Shown here: in pieces, positions 16,219-24,040 of the stretch | Layout: each line of letters begins with the position of its first letter | How positions within the stretch are numbered: the stretch's first letter is position 1 | Assembly (NCBI GenBank): GCA_017302015.1 | Contig: JAFLEE010000047.1 | Coordinates: forward strand, 1-41,070 | Length of the DNA: 41,070 nucleotides | Source of the DNA: Spirochaetota bacterium | Lineage (GTDB): Bacteria; Spirochaetota; UBA12135; COTS27; JAFLEE01 | Direction of reading: 5' to 3' | Made by a program: the position numbers and the translations under genes | The notes under the pieces: model-generated | Databases searched by the model: none | Told to the model about the DNA's origin: nothing | What the model saw: only the letters and a program-made list of their open reading frames with translations

Positions 16219-17880
16219 TCAGGCGGCGAGGTTGGCGAGGGCCTTGCGGCTGCGGGCGTCGAGGCCGGTCGGATCGAAGGGGGTTCCCGGGCGCAGCCAG
16301 GCTGAGAGGCGCCGGGCCACGCCGACCCAGGCTTCCTTGCTCTTCTGCGGGTGGATCTTGCGGAACAGGGTGAAGACGCGCTTGGCGAGGAAGGCGAGGT
16401 CCAAATCCGCTCCGCGCTCCAGGAGGTCGAGGATGCGGTGGATCTCCTCGTCCCGAGTCTTGGGGAGGACCGACTTGAGGTTTTCCTGGAGGGCCTCCAG
16501 CATATCGAGGGGGAGGGGCTCGTAGATCGACTTGAAGGCCGCCCCGACGCGCAGGCGACGGTCGATGGGCAAGCGTACGACGAGGGGGATTTCCCCGTCG
16601 CGGAGTTCCAGGTGGTCGAGGGGAATCGGGTCGGAGAGCATGCCCGCAAGGCGGCCGAGCACCAGGGCGCGGCGCAATTCCGCGAGGTCCCCGCTGCCGG
16701 AGGCGGCGTGGGTATCGGCGACGAGCACGAACTCGAGATTCTTGTTCACCGTGGTATTACATTGGCGACCGCCGCGGAAGCGCACGTAGGCGGCCGTGAC
16801 CAGGCGCACTTTGCCCCGGGTGGCGAGGATCTCGGCCATGGCCTCCACGGGGATGAGGCCGTCGGTGGAATAGCTCACCAGGATGTATTTCGCGCGGATC
16901 CGGGCGACGAGGGCCCTGAAATCGGCGAGGGCGGTGGCCTTGGAGCAGAAGCGGCTCTTCGTCTCGGTCCAATCCTTGCGGATGGCGCTCTTGTCGGTCT
17001 TCTTGCCGTCCTTCCAGAACGATTTCTCCACCGGGGGTCGGTCGTTGCGCACCACGGTATTGAGGAGGTGGTAATTGCTCCCGTACTGGTGCTGGTTATA
17101 TGGCGGGTCGAGGTAGGCGATCTCCGCCTCTTCTTCGATCTGACCCGCGAGGGCGAGGGCATCGAGGCGCGTGACCGAACCGGGGCTCGCGTTTTCGGGT
17201 AGGCGCGGGCGCGTGAGGGTCACCGGATGGAGGATGCGCCCGAGGGCGTCCGCCCCCAAGCCGCCGAAGCCCTGGTGGAAGCCCTTGAAGACCCCGGAAG
17301 TATTGGCCCGATTGGAGGCCTCTACGAGCAGGAGCGCCAGGAGGATCTTGCGCTTCTTCGCCGTTTCGGCGCCTTCGCCCTCGGGATAGCGGCGGTCGAT
17401 CTCCGCGCGGATATTGTCGAGGCGGATGCCGTTGGCGCGGGTGTAGAAAAGGCGTTCTTTTTCGATATCCGGCTTGGTATCGTCGGCGGGGCAATAGAAC
17501 TCGCTTAAGTAGGCGTCCTCCGGGCGATAATCCCCCAGGCGGTTGAGGTCCCCCAGCACCCGGTCGATGCCGCCCTCATCGGCGAAGACGTTCAAATCGC
17601 TCTCCTGATAGCCTAGGAAGGCTTCATTGAGGGCTTTGCTATAATCTTCCCAATCGTTGGCGTGTACGCTAAAACCGAGGCTGCGCGCCAGGCGCGCCAC
17701 CACGCCGGTCCCCGAAAAATAGTCTACGAACAAGCCCCGCCGGTCCACCGGCACGCTCCCTTCCTCCTCCACCGTGCGGATCGCTTCGGCGATGAGGGGC
17801 AGCAATCGACGCTTATTGCCGATGTAGGCGAAGAGATGGGATTCCACATATTCGGGATCCCAGGCATAGGGAAGGGGCAT
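16219..17880 (-). CDS. D12-class adenine-N6 DNA methyltransferase with long C-terminal extension
   Basis: A 553-residue protein whose first ~385 residues match D12-type (Dam-like) adenine methylases. FAYIGNKRRLLPLI (17-30) and FSGTG (55-59) form the AdoMet site, and the catalytic DPPY is at 258-261, followed by NQHQYGSNYHLLNT. The remaining ~165 residues are helical and unassigned and may bind DNA. Methylases of this group modify the N6 of adenine in a short palindrome or asymmetric site. No restriction endonuclease gene lies beside it, so it is either solitary and epigenetic or a fused type IIG-like enzyme, though no nuclease motif is visible in the extension. It is a single-gene unit between panC and an intergenic stretch. 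Confidence 0.85.
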   Translation of the reverse strand: MPLPYAWDPEYVESHLFAYIGNKRRLLPLIAEAIRTVEEEGSVPVDRRGLFVDYFSGTGVVARLARSLGFSVHANDWEDYSKALNEAFLGYQESDLNVFADEGGIDRVLGDLNRLGDYRPEDAYLSEFYCPADDTKPDIEKERLFYTRANGIRLDNIRAEIDRRYPEGEGAETAKKRKILLALLLVEASNRANTSGVFKGFHQGFGGLGADALGRILHPVTLTRPRLPENASPGSVTRLDALALAGQIEEEAEIAYLDPPYNQHQYGSNYHLLNTVVRNDRPPVEKSFWKDGKKTDKSAIRKDWTETKSRFCSKATALADFRALVARIRAKYILVSYSTDGLIPVEAMAEILATRGKVRLVTAAYVRFRGGRQCNTTVNKNLEFVLVADTHAASGSGDLAELRRALVLGRLAGMLSDPIPLDHLELRDGEIPLVVRLPIDRRLRVGAAFKSIYEPLPLDMLEALQENLKSVLPKTRDEEIHRILDLLERGADLDLAFLAKRVFTLFRKIHPQKSKEAWVGVARRLSAWLRPGTPFDPTGLDARSRKALANLAA

Positions 17881-18194
17881 AGGACATTAACGGTCCGATG
17901 CCCGGGGGCGGGGAGTAGATCGCCGCCGCGGGGCACTTGGGGAAAAGGGCTAAGGTTCCCGTGCCAGGGGGCTTTAGCGAAAAATGCACATGGAATCGGG
18001 AAGAAAACCACTCAAGGGGAAGGGACCCTGCCTCAGGCGGGCACAGGCCGTTGCGTGGCCATCAGGAAGCGTTTTCCCCATCGGGGAGTTCCCGGAGGAA
18101 GGGCAGGAGGAGGAGGAACGGAAGGGCCGCTCCGTCGTCCGACGCGGTCGTCTGCGAGGCGGGCCGTTGTTTGTGTTTGTCGGGCGTCCGAACG
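17881..18194. other. 314-nt region without a supported gene
   Basis: No convincing gene lies here. It should hold the methylase promoter; GTTAAT sits 5 nt before the methylase ATG at 17880. The middle is purine-rich, with GGAGGA repeats around 18093-18120. Open frames across it have poor codon patterns and run through the terminator hairpin that follows. Confidence 0.5.
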
Positions 18195-18220
18195 AAAACC
18201 CCCGGTGGTCCGGGGGTTTT
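18195..18220 (-). terminator. Intrinsic terminator after the sigma-factor operon
   Basis: Perfect 11-bp stem (AAAACCCCCGG / CCGGGGGTTTT) with a TGGT loop. On the minus strand it lies 21 nt past the stop of the small membrane protein and ends in TTTTC. The stem is symmetric, so it could also work on the plus strand. Confidence 0.85.
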
Positions 18221-18240
18221 CTCTTTACGCGATTTCGCGC

Positions 18241-18621
18241 TCATGGAGCCTTGGTGCCCTCGCGTTCCTTCATCCAGGTTTCGAAGTCGGCGCGGCCCTT
18301 CTCCTTCCACCATTCGCCCCAGGCGCCCCGGCCCGCCCACGGGCCGTGCATGCCGTGGTCCATGGGCCCATGGAACTTCCGGTGGAATCCGCGGCCGAAA
18401 CCTCCGAAGAGGATGCGCGCGAGGATGAGGATGCCGACGGCTTGCCAGTAGGCGAGGTGGGGCCAGCCGAAGAGCCCGGGAACGAGGGCGTTCCACAAGA
18501 GCATGAGGAGGGCGCCGACGGCGGCGACGAACCCCGCTCCGAGGAGGGTGCCCCCGAGGATGCGCGGGAGCCAGAAGCGCGGGCCGCGACCGCAGGGATG
18601 GTGGTGAAGTGGGTGATGCAT
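18241..18621 (-). CDS. Small His/Met-rich membrane protein paired with ECF sigma factor
   Basis: A 126-residue protein with two membrane helices (about 18-43 and 55-75). A His-rich N-terminus (MHHPLHHHPCG) and a His/Met-rich segment after helix two (HRKFHGPMDHGMHG) could bind metal ions. The helix sequence WNALVPGLFGW...YWQAVGILILARILFGG belongs to a small family I know from genes next to ECF sigma factors in several phyla; its function is not established. The C-terminus is charged and rich in Trp (WGEWWKEKG). A strong AAAGGAG site lies 6 nt before the ATG. It follows the sigma gene by 37 nt and is closed by a terminator. It may act as an anti-sigma factor or metal sensor, by inference. Confidence 0.8.
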   Translation of the reverse strand: MHHPLHHHPCGRGPRFWLPRILGGTLLGAGFVAAVGALLMLLWNALVPGLFGWPHLAYWQAVGILILARILFGGFGRGFHRKFHGPMDHGMHGPWAGRGAWGEWWKEKGRADFETWMKEREGTKAP

Positions 18622-18658
18622 GGGATTCTCCTTTGGTGGTCGTTTGGCGATGGGTGGA

Positions 18659-19216
18659 TCAATGGGCGAAGGGGGAGGGCACGCCCATGGCTTCCAGTTC
18701 CGCCCTCAGGCGCCGGATCGCCCGGTGCTTGCGGGAGAGCAGGGTGCCCAGGGGTTCCCCCGTTTCCCGGGCGATGGCCTCATGGGTCTCGCCGCCGAGT
18801 TCGACCCGGCGAACGAGTTCCCGGTCGGCGCTCGGGAGGGTGAGGAGGGCGGCCTCGAGGGCGGCGAAGAGTTCCTCCTCCTCGAAGCGATCGGCGACCG
18901 AGGCGCGGGGATCGGCGACCCAATCGCCGGGCCTCATGCCGTCGGCATCGGGGGTATCGAGGGACGCGGCCTGTTTTTTGCCGCGGAAGAGGTCGGTGAC
19001 CCGGTTGCGCAGGGCGCGGAAGAGGTAGGCCGAAACGTCCTCCACCCGCTGGGCGAGTTCGCTGTCGGCGGTCACCGCGGTGAGCACGTCCTGTACGATG
19101 TCCTCGGGGTCGAGATGGGGCCGCTGGCCGAATAGGCGCCGGGCCATCCCCAGAAGCCGCGGTCGGAGTTCTCGGCTGGCGGTTTCGAGCTTCATCTGGG
19201 GGTTGCGGGCGTCCAT
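18659..19216 (-). CDS. ECF-type RNA polymerase sigma factor
   Basis: A 185-residue group 4 sigma factor. Region 2 spans about residues 15-85 (RPHLDPEDIVQDVLTAV, then ALRNRVTDLFRGKK) and region 4 about 115-170 (ALLTLPSADRELVRRVEL and a helix-turn-helix ending in LLSRKHRAIRRLR). ECF factors direct polymerase to stress or envelope promoters and are usually held by a membrane anti-sigma. No classical zinc anti-sigma gene follows; the next gene is the small His/Met-rich membrane protein. A metal exporter gene precedes it by 29 nt. An inverted repeat TCCCCC/GGGGGA lies immediately before the start. Confidence 0.92.
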   Translation of the reverse strand: MDARNPQMKLETASRELRPRLLGMARRLFGQRPHLDPEDIVQDVLTAVTADSELAQRVEDVSAYLFRALRNRVTDLFRGKKQAASLDTPDADGMRPGDWVADPRASVADRFEEEELFAALEAALLTLPSADRELVRRVELGGETHEAIARETGEPLGTLLSRKHRAIRRLRAELEAMGVPSPFAH

Positions 19217-19245
19217 TCCCCCAAGTAGACGGGGGACGACCGGAA

Positions 19246-20121
19246 TTATTGCTTTTTTTTCCGCGGGGGGGCGACGGGTTCCATGTGCATGGTGACGTCG
19301 ATCCCCGGGAAGATGGCCTGGAGTTCGGCCTTCAGCAGATCGGTGAAATCGTGGGCGCTCACGAGGGTCGCGTCCCGGGCGAAGAGCACGTGCAGGTCGA
19401 TGAACCGGTAGGTGCCCGAACGCCGGGTGCGCAGTTTATGGTAATTCACCCGGTGGCGGTTGAGCACCTCCTCCACCTGGCGCAATTCTTCTCGGTCGAA
19501 GCCGCGGTCGAGGAGCGGCGCGAAGGCCTTGAGGAGGAGTTGGACGGACTCGCGCAGGATGAACACGGCGACCAGCATGGCGATGATGGGATCGAGCCAG
19601 GGAAGCTTCAGGAACCAGATGCAGGCGAGGCCGGCGGCGACCCCGAAGGAGGTGATCACATCGGCCTTGAGGTGGAGCGCGTCGGCCTCCAGGGCCATGG
19701 ACCCGGTGGCCCGGGCGGTGCGGTAGAGCACGCGTGAAACGAAGAGGTTCACCACCCCGCTGGCGAGCATGACGGCCATGCCTAGGGGGAGCGCGCGGAC
19801 TTCGCTGCCATGGCGCAATTTGGAGACGGCCTCGTAGATGATCCACGCGGCGGCCACGAGGATGAGGAGCGCTTCGACGACCCCCGAGACGTTCTCGATT
19901 TTGCCGTGGCCGTAGGGGTGGTTCTTGTCCGGCGGATTGTCGGAGATGCGCACCGAAATGAAGGCGATGATCGCCGCCACGAGGTCGAGGGTCGAGTGGA
20001 TCGCCTCGGAGATGATGGAGACGGACCCGCTGAGGATCCCCACGATGATCTTGAGGGTGATGAGGAGCGAGTTTGAGAGGATGGAGAGCGCGGCGGCTCC
20101 GGTTTTCGCCTGATGTTTCAC
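19246..20121 (-). CDS. Cation diffusion facilitator metal exporter
   Basis: A 291-residue CDF family proton-coupled divalent metal exporter of the inner membrane, with six predicted helices and a C-terminal cytoplasmic dimer domain (about 210-285). The transport site residues are H42/D46 in helix 2 (IHSTLD) and H150/D154 in helix 5 (LHLKAD), a His/Asp pattern. The loop PPDKNHPYGHGK is the family signature. Residues alone do not fix Zn, Fe or Mn. The GTG at 20121 has GGAG 5 nt upstream, so I prefer it to a longer reading from 20151. It heads an operon with the ECF sigma factor and is divergent from mntP. Confidence 0.92.
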   Translation of the reverse strand: MKHQAKTGAAALSILSNSLLITLKIIVGILSGSVSIISEAIHSTLDLVAAIIAFISVRISDNPPDKNHPYGHGKIENVSGVVEALLILVAAAWIIYEAVSKLRHGSEVRALPLGMAVMLASGVVNLFVSRVLYRTARATGSMALEADALHLKADVITSFGVAAGLACIWFLKLPWLDPIIAMLVAVFILRESVQLLLKAFAPLLDRGFDREELRQVEEVLNRHRVNYHKLRTRRSGTYRFIDLHVLFARDATLVSAHDFTDLLKAELQAIFPGIDVTMHMEPVAPPRKKKQ

Positions 20122-20188
20122 GGGGACTCCACGGGCAACACCGCGGCCCATCAGCGGGGACGCGGCAGATTATTGGGGTGGAAGTCCC

Positions 20189-20219
20189 GCCGCCTGGAGG
20201 CGGCTGCTTTGGGAGAAGC
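20189..20219 (+). repeat. Two small hairpins between the CDF gene and mntP
   Basis: GCCGCC-TGGA-GGCGGC (20189-20204) is a perfect 6-bp hairpin with a 4-nt loop, followed by GCTT-N6-AAGC (20206-20219). They lie in the 208-nt divergent region, about 110-140 nt before mntP. The sequence does not show the yybP-ykoY manganese riboswitch core as I know it. An unknown structured leader or a binding site is possible. Confidence 0.35.
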
Positions 20220-20329
20220 CCGGCCTACGTGAACCTGATCTTCCAGTCTACCTATTTTAATACCGGCAGGTCGGTCGGTCAAACCGCTGGCGCAGATCGT
20301 CCGGACAGGCGATCATCGGGGCCCTTCCT

Positions 20330-20896
20330 ATGCCGCTTCTGGAAATCCTGCTCATCGCCCTCGGTTTGGCCATGGATGCCACTGCCGTCAGCCTCGGCGT
20401 CGGCACCACCGTCTACGCCTCCAAATTGCGATCCCGCGTGCGTTTGGCTTTCCACTTCGGCCTCTTCCAATTTCTCATGCCCGTCATCGGCTGGTTGGGC
20501 GGGTCCATCTTTTCCGCCTATATCCAAGAGTTCGACCATTGGGTCGTCTTCGGCCTCTTGGGCATCGTCGGAGGTAAGATGATCTATGAGGGGGTCTGCG
20601 GGGAGGGCGAGCGCCCCAGCCGGGACCCCAGCAAGGGCCGCACCATGGTGATGCTTTCCCTCGCGACGAGCCTCGACGCCATGGCCATCGGGGTGAGCCT
20701 CGCGCTCCTGAAAGTCGATGTCTGGTACCCCGCGGCGGTCATCGGCGTGGTCACCGCGCTCCTATCGTACTTCGGCATCACCCTCGGGCGCAAACTCGGG
20801 GAACGATTCGGAAAACGCATGGAGATCGTCGGCGGCGCGGTGCTCATCCTCATCGGCGCACGCATCCTCCTGCAGCATCAATGGGGGATCGGCTAG
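20330..20896 (+). CDS. mntP: Manganese efflux pump MntP
   Basis: A 188-residue, six-helix inner-membrane protein of the MntP family, which exports Mn(II). The two internal repeats each carry the conserved Asp in a helix: GLAMDATAVSLGVG (D16) and ATSLDAMAIGVS (D115). Length matches the Escherichia coli protein. It is divergent from a CDF exporter and an ECF sigma operon, which suggests a metal-homeostasis locus. The next gene, the M42 peptidase, is 216 nt downstream. There is no clear Shine-Dalgarno site at the ATG. Confidence 0.93.
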   Translation: MPLLEILLIALGLAMDATAVSLGVGTTVYASKLRSRVRLAFHFGLFQFLMPVIGWLGGSIFSAYIQEFDHWVVFGLLGIVGGKMIYEGVCGEGERPSRDPSKGRTMVMLSLATSLDAMAIGVSLALLKVDVWYPAAVIGVVTALLSYFGITLGRKLGERFGKRMEIVGGAVLILIGARILLQHQWGIG

Positions 20897-21112
20897 GGCG
20901 CGGCCACCGCTCCCATCGAGTCAGGCGGACCGAAGCAGCCTTCGGACGGCTGAGGCGGTTTGGATTTTGTTCGCGGCGAGGAGCCGCTAGGCGAGGGCGA
21001 ATCGGAATCCTGCGCCGTAGAGGACGGGCCGGGCGTTCACCGGAGACGCCTGTCGAATCGCCCCGGTTCCGAAGGGCCTATTCCATTCGAAAATGGGCCG
21101 AGGAAGGCGCCC

Positions 21113-22234
21113 ATGGAAACGATCGCTGACGTCCTGGAGCGGGTTTTCGCCCAGCCCACGGCCCCCTACCGGGAAGCTTGGGTCGCCGATTGGGTGACTC
21201 GCGAACTGACCCGCCTGGGAGTTCCCCACTGCACCGACCGCTACGGCAATCTCTTCGCGGGATGCGCATCCCCCCTGGCCCTGGCCCGCAGCAAGAAAAT
21301 AATTCTGGTGGCCCATATGGACCATCCCGGCTTTCAATTGGTACGGGATCTCGGGCGGGGAGTCTGGCGGGCGAGATGGTTCGGCGGATTCCCCCCGAAA
21401 ATGACGGGCGCGCGCGTCGCCATCCATCATCCCTCCTACCCACGGCGCGTGTGGAAGGGCGCCATCTTGAAGACCATGATGGACCGACGTCGACCCTTTT
21501 TTAAGATTCGTATCACCGGCGACGGGGAAGGCCTCGACCGAAGCTGTTTCGGGGGATTTGATTTTCCCCATTTTCAACGCCGTGGTACGCGGGTGTACAC
21601 CCGGGCCGCCGATGATTTGGGCGGCGTCGCCATGATCCTCGCATCGATTGCGCGTTTGCCCAGGCGCCTCCGGGGCGCCACCGCTGCGATCTTCTCGCGA
21701 GCCGAAGAAGTCGGGTTTCGCGGGGTGCTGGGACTATTACGCGACGGCCGAATCGGACCCAATAACGCCGTGATTTCCATCGAGACGAGTCGGGCCTTGC
21801 CGGGAGCGGTGCATGGCCGCGGGCCCATCATCCGCTTGGGGGACCGAAGCCGCGTCTTCGATTCCGGGGTGATCGCCCGATTGGACGCCGCGGCCGCCCG
21901 TCTGAAAAAAACCAGCCCTTCATTCCGGTACCAACGACGCCTCATGGACGGAGGAACCTGCGAGGCGACTCCGTTCGTGTTGGCCGGGATCCCCGCGGCC
22001 GGCCTCGCGCTTCCTCTCGGGAATTACCATAACGAGCGGCCGGATGGCCGGCCGGGGGCGGAGTACATCGATGTGCGCGACCTGGAAGGCGCCGTGGCTC
22101 TTTGCGTCCAATTGGCCAAGGACCTCGCGGCCGGTCGGGATCCTTCCCGGGATTTGCGCGACCGACTCCGCAAGGGGTTCTTGCGCGACCGGCCGAGGCT
22201 CCTGGAAAAAACCGCTTTTCGGTCGCGATCCTGA
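21113..22234 (+). CDS. M42-family metallopeptidase-like protein
   Basis: A 373-residue member of the M42/M20 co-catalytic aminopeptidase group (deblocking aminopeptidase, FrvX type). Metal and catalytic residues are present: H68 and D70 in AHMDHPG, D168 in AADDLGG, E198/E199 in RAEEVGFRG, E224 in SIETS and H306 in NYHNE. Sequence identity to well-known M42 enzymes looks modest, with an unusually basic protein and a longer C-terminus. The ATG at 21113 has AGGAAGG 5 nt upstream; the frame continues upstream without homology. It converges on a phosphoesterase gene with a 10-nt gap. Confidence 0.88.
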   Translation: METIADVLERVFAQPTAPYREAWVADWVTRELTRLGVPHCTDRYGNLFAGCASPLALARSKKIILVAHMDHPGFQLVRDLGRGVWRARWFGGFPPKMTGARVAIHHPSYPRRVWKGAILKTMMDRRRPFFKIRITGDGEGLDRSCFGGFDFPHFQRRGTRVYTRAADDLGGVAMILASIARLPRRLRGATAAIFSRAEEVGFRGVLGLLRDGRIGPNNAVISIETSRALPGAVHGRGPIIRLGDRSRVFDSGVIARLDAAAARLKKTSPSFRYQRRLMDGGTCEATPFVLAGIPAAGLALPLGNYHNERPDGRPGAEYIDVRDLEGAVALCVQLAKDLAAGRDPSRDLRDRLRKGFLRDRPRLLEKTAFRSRS

Positions 22235-22244
22235 CGGGGGGGGA

Positions 22245-23240
22245 TCAGCGAAGGCGCTGGGCGGCCTTGGAATGGGGGACGCGGATGGGGGCCCAATTGG
22301 TGAACGAATGTTCTCCAACGCGTTCGCGGACGGTGACGACGGTGGCCTCGCGGCCGACTTCGGCGACCATATAACCGAATTGATCCGCATGGCCGACATT
22401 CGAGACTTGGGGATCGCGATAGCCGCCTTGGCTCCAGGTTCGGATGGGGGCCCCGGCCCCCCCGGAGAGGAATTGCCAAAAGAGGCGCCCCGTGTTTTGG
22501 GGCACCGCCGCCACATCCAGCCAATGGTCGTGGCCGCAGAAATAGGCATCGGCCCCGGCTTTCGTGAGGAGTCCCACGAGGCCGTCGCGCTCCTCCCTCG
22601 ACTGGAATTTGTTCGAGCCCTGCGAGGTCCAACCATACCCATCCGGGTGGGCGGCCTTGCCCGCCAAATTGTAGAGGGGGACATGGCTGAAGGCGAAGAT
22701 ATGCGGGAGTTTATTCGTGGCAAGCAGCGAGCCGAGCCAGCGCGTATCGGTGCGCATGCGATTGGAACCGTACACATCGAGGGAGAGGAAGAGGTTCTCG
22801 CCGGCGGCGACGGCGTAGGTAAACCCCAACTCGGTGGCGGGGCCGTTGGCGGGAACGGGATTTTCGGCGAGGATCACCTCTTTCCACGCGGCGAGGGCGT
22901 CCGCGCCCGCCTCCACTTTCACGAGGTCGTGGTTGCCCCGGCACGGGTAGACGGGGATGCCGGCCTTGCGCAGGGGCGCGGCGAAGGTCTGGTTCCACGC
23001 CTTGAAATAGCGCACCATCGTCTCGTGGTCCTTCGGTCCGGTGACCAAATCGCCGGGGAAGAGGACCAGGGACACCTGATCCGTCAGCAGCCCGTCGCGG
23101 AGGTCCTCGAGCACGGCGCGGTTGATCCCCTCGTCGTTGCCGCGGCTGTCTCCGGCGACCGCGAAGCGGAAGTTCGGCGATTTCCCGGGATCGAGGGCGA
23201 AGAGGGAAGAGAGCAGGAGGAGGGCGGGGAGGGCGCGCAT
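22245..23240 (-). CDS. Secreted calcineurin-like metallophosphoesterase
   Basis: A 331-residue protein with an N-terminal signal peptide (MRALPALLLLSSLFA) and a metallophosphoesterase domain. The five metal-site motifs are all visible: GDSRG, GDLVTG, GNHD, the histidine in FSHVPL, and GHDH. Such enzymes hydrolyse phosphomonoesters or diesters using two metal ions; the substrate is not predictable here. Residues GGAGAP near the C-terminus are common in the purple-acid-phosphatase-like branch. GGAG lies 5 nt before the ATG. It probably acts in the periplasm. Confidence 0.88.
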   Translation of the reverse strand: MRALPALLLLSSLFALDPGKSPNFRFAVAGDSRGNDEGINRAVLEDLRDGLLTDQVSLVLFPGDLVTGPKDHETMVRYFKAWNQTFAAPLRKAGIPVYPCRGNHDLVKVEAGADALAAWKEVILAENPVPANGPATELGFTYAVAAGENLFLSLDVYGSNRMRTDTRWLGSLLATNKLPHIFAFSHVPLYNLAGKAAHPDGYGWTSQGSNKFQSREERDGLVGLLTKAGADAYFCGHDHWLDVAAVPQNTGRLFWQFLSGGAGAPIRTWSQGGYRDPQVSNVGHADQFGYMVAEVGREATVVTVRERVGEHSFTNWAPIRVPHSKAAQRLR

Positions 23241-23348
23241 GGGGACTCCGTGGGGGGCCCCGCTATTTTATCGTAGGTCTCGCGCGCGCGCTGCGTCAGG
23301 GGCGGGAGGCACGGTCCCGTTTTTGAGACCGTTCGGCGCGTCGCCGAC

Positions 23349-23966
23349 TCAGCGCATCATCTCCAGTTTTTCCTGGAGGATGAGTTCGTCCCGGGTATTG
23401 GAGGCGTAATCGATATAGCCTTCCTTGATGAGGTCCTGGAGGGTGCGCCGCACGTCCTCCCGGTCCATCCCCAGGAAATTATCCGCCTCGTTGAGGAAGG
23501 CGGCGGTGGTGATGCGCCAGCCCTTGAAGCCCTTCTTGCCGGATTGCTTGGCGTGGGCCAGAAGCGCCTCGGCGATGTGCTTGCGCCGGTCCTTGGAGAG
23601 GATCTCGGTGATCGTCTCGTTGGCCTCCCGAAGTTTCCGCGAAAGCAGGCGGATGATGCGGATGGCGAAGGCGGGGTTGGATTTGATGAGCAGCTCCGCC
23701 TGCTCCAGGCCGAGGGCGAGGCACTTGACCTCGGTCTTGGCGATGGCCGTGGCGCTGCGCGGCTTGGCGTCGACGACCGCCATCTCGCCGAAGATGTCCC
23801 CCTGGGCGAGGGTGGCGACGAGCTTCTGCGAGTTCTTGACCCGTAGGAAGATGTCGACTTCGCCCTGCAGGATGACGTAGAGCTTCGTCGCGCTCTCGCC
23901 CTCGCGGAAGATGACGGCCCCCGGGGCGACCCGGTAGCCGAATTTTTTGATGAGTTCGATATCCAC
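23349..23966 (-). CDS. Crp/Fnr-type cyclic-nucleotide-binding regulator
   Basis: A 205-residue protein. Residues about 5-110 are a cNMP-binding beta-barrel with the phosphate cassette GEMAVVDAKPRSATA, which retains Glu and Arg-Ser-Ala-Thr, so real ligand binding is plausible. A long dimer helix follows (about 110-135), and then a winged-helix-like C-terminus (AAFLNEADNFLGMDREDVRRTLQDL). The GTG at 23966 has GGAG 5 nt upstream; an ATG at 24008 in frame is the alternative. It is the last gene of the fliK-flgD-flgE run, 74 nt after flgE, and may control flagellar genes. That role is inferred from position only. Confidence 0.85.
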   Translation of the reverse strand: MDIELIKKFGYRVAPGAVIFREGESATKLYVILQGEVDIFLRVKNSQKLVATLAQGDIFGEMAVVDAKPRSATAIAKTEVKCLALGLEQAELLIKSNPAFAIRIIRLLSRKLREANETITEILSKDRRKHIAEALLAHAKQSGKKGFKGWRITTAAFLNEADNFLGMDREDVRRTLQDLIKEGYIDYASNTRDELILQEKLEMMR

Positions 23967-24040
23967 GTGAACTCCGGGGACGATCGGGAACGTCTTTCTC
24001 CCGATCATCCCTTATGCCTCATGTCCCGGCCCTATCCGCC

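Noticed and set aside
18062-18244. A 60-codon minus-strand ORF whose ATG overlaps the stop of the small membrane protein (ATGA)
   Set aside because: It runs straight through the 11-bp terminator hairpin and has no recognisable protein pattern; the overlap is probably chance.
17984-18451. A 155-codon plus-strand ORF in the gap after the methylase
   Set aside because: Low-complexity, purine-rich, and overlapping both the terminator and a supported minus-strand gene; it looks like an open frame created by GC bias.
20150-20329. yybP-ykoY manganese riboswitch before mntP
   Set aside because: I looked for the conserved GGGGAGUAG-type core and its paired partner and did not find them; only short generic hairpins are present.
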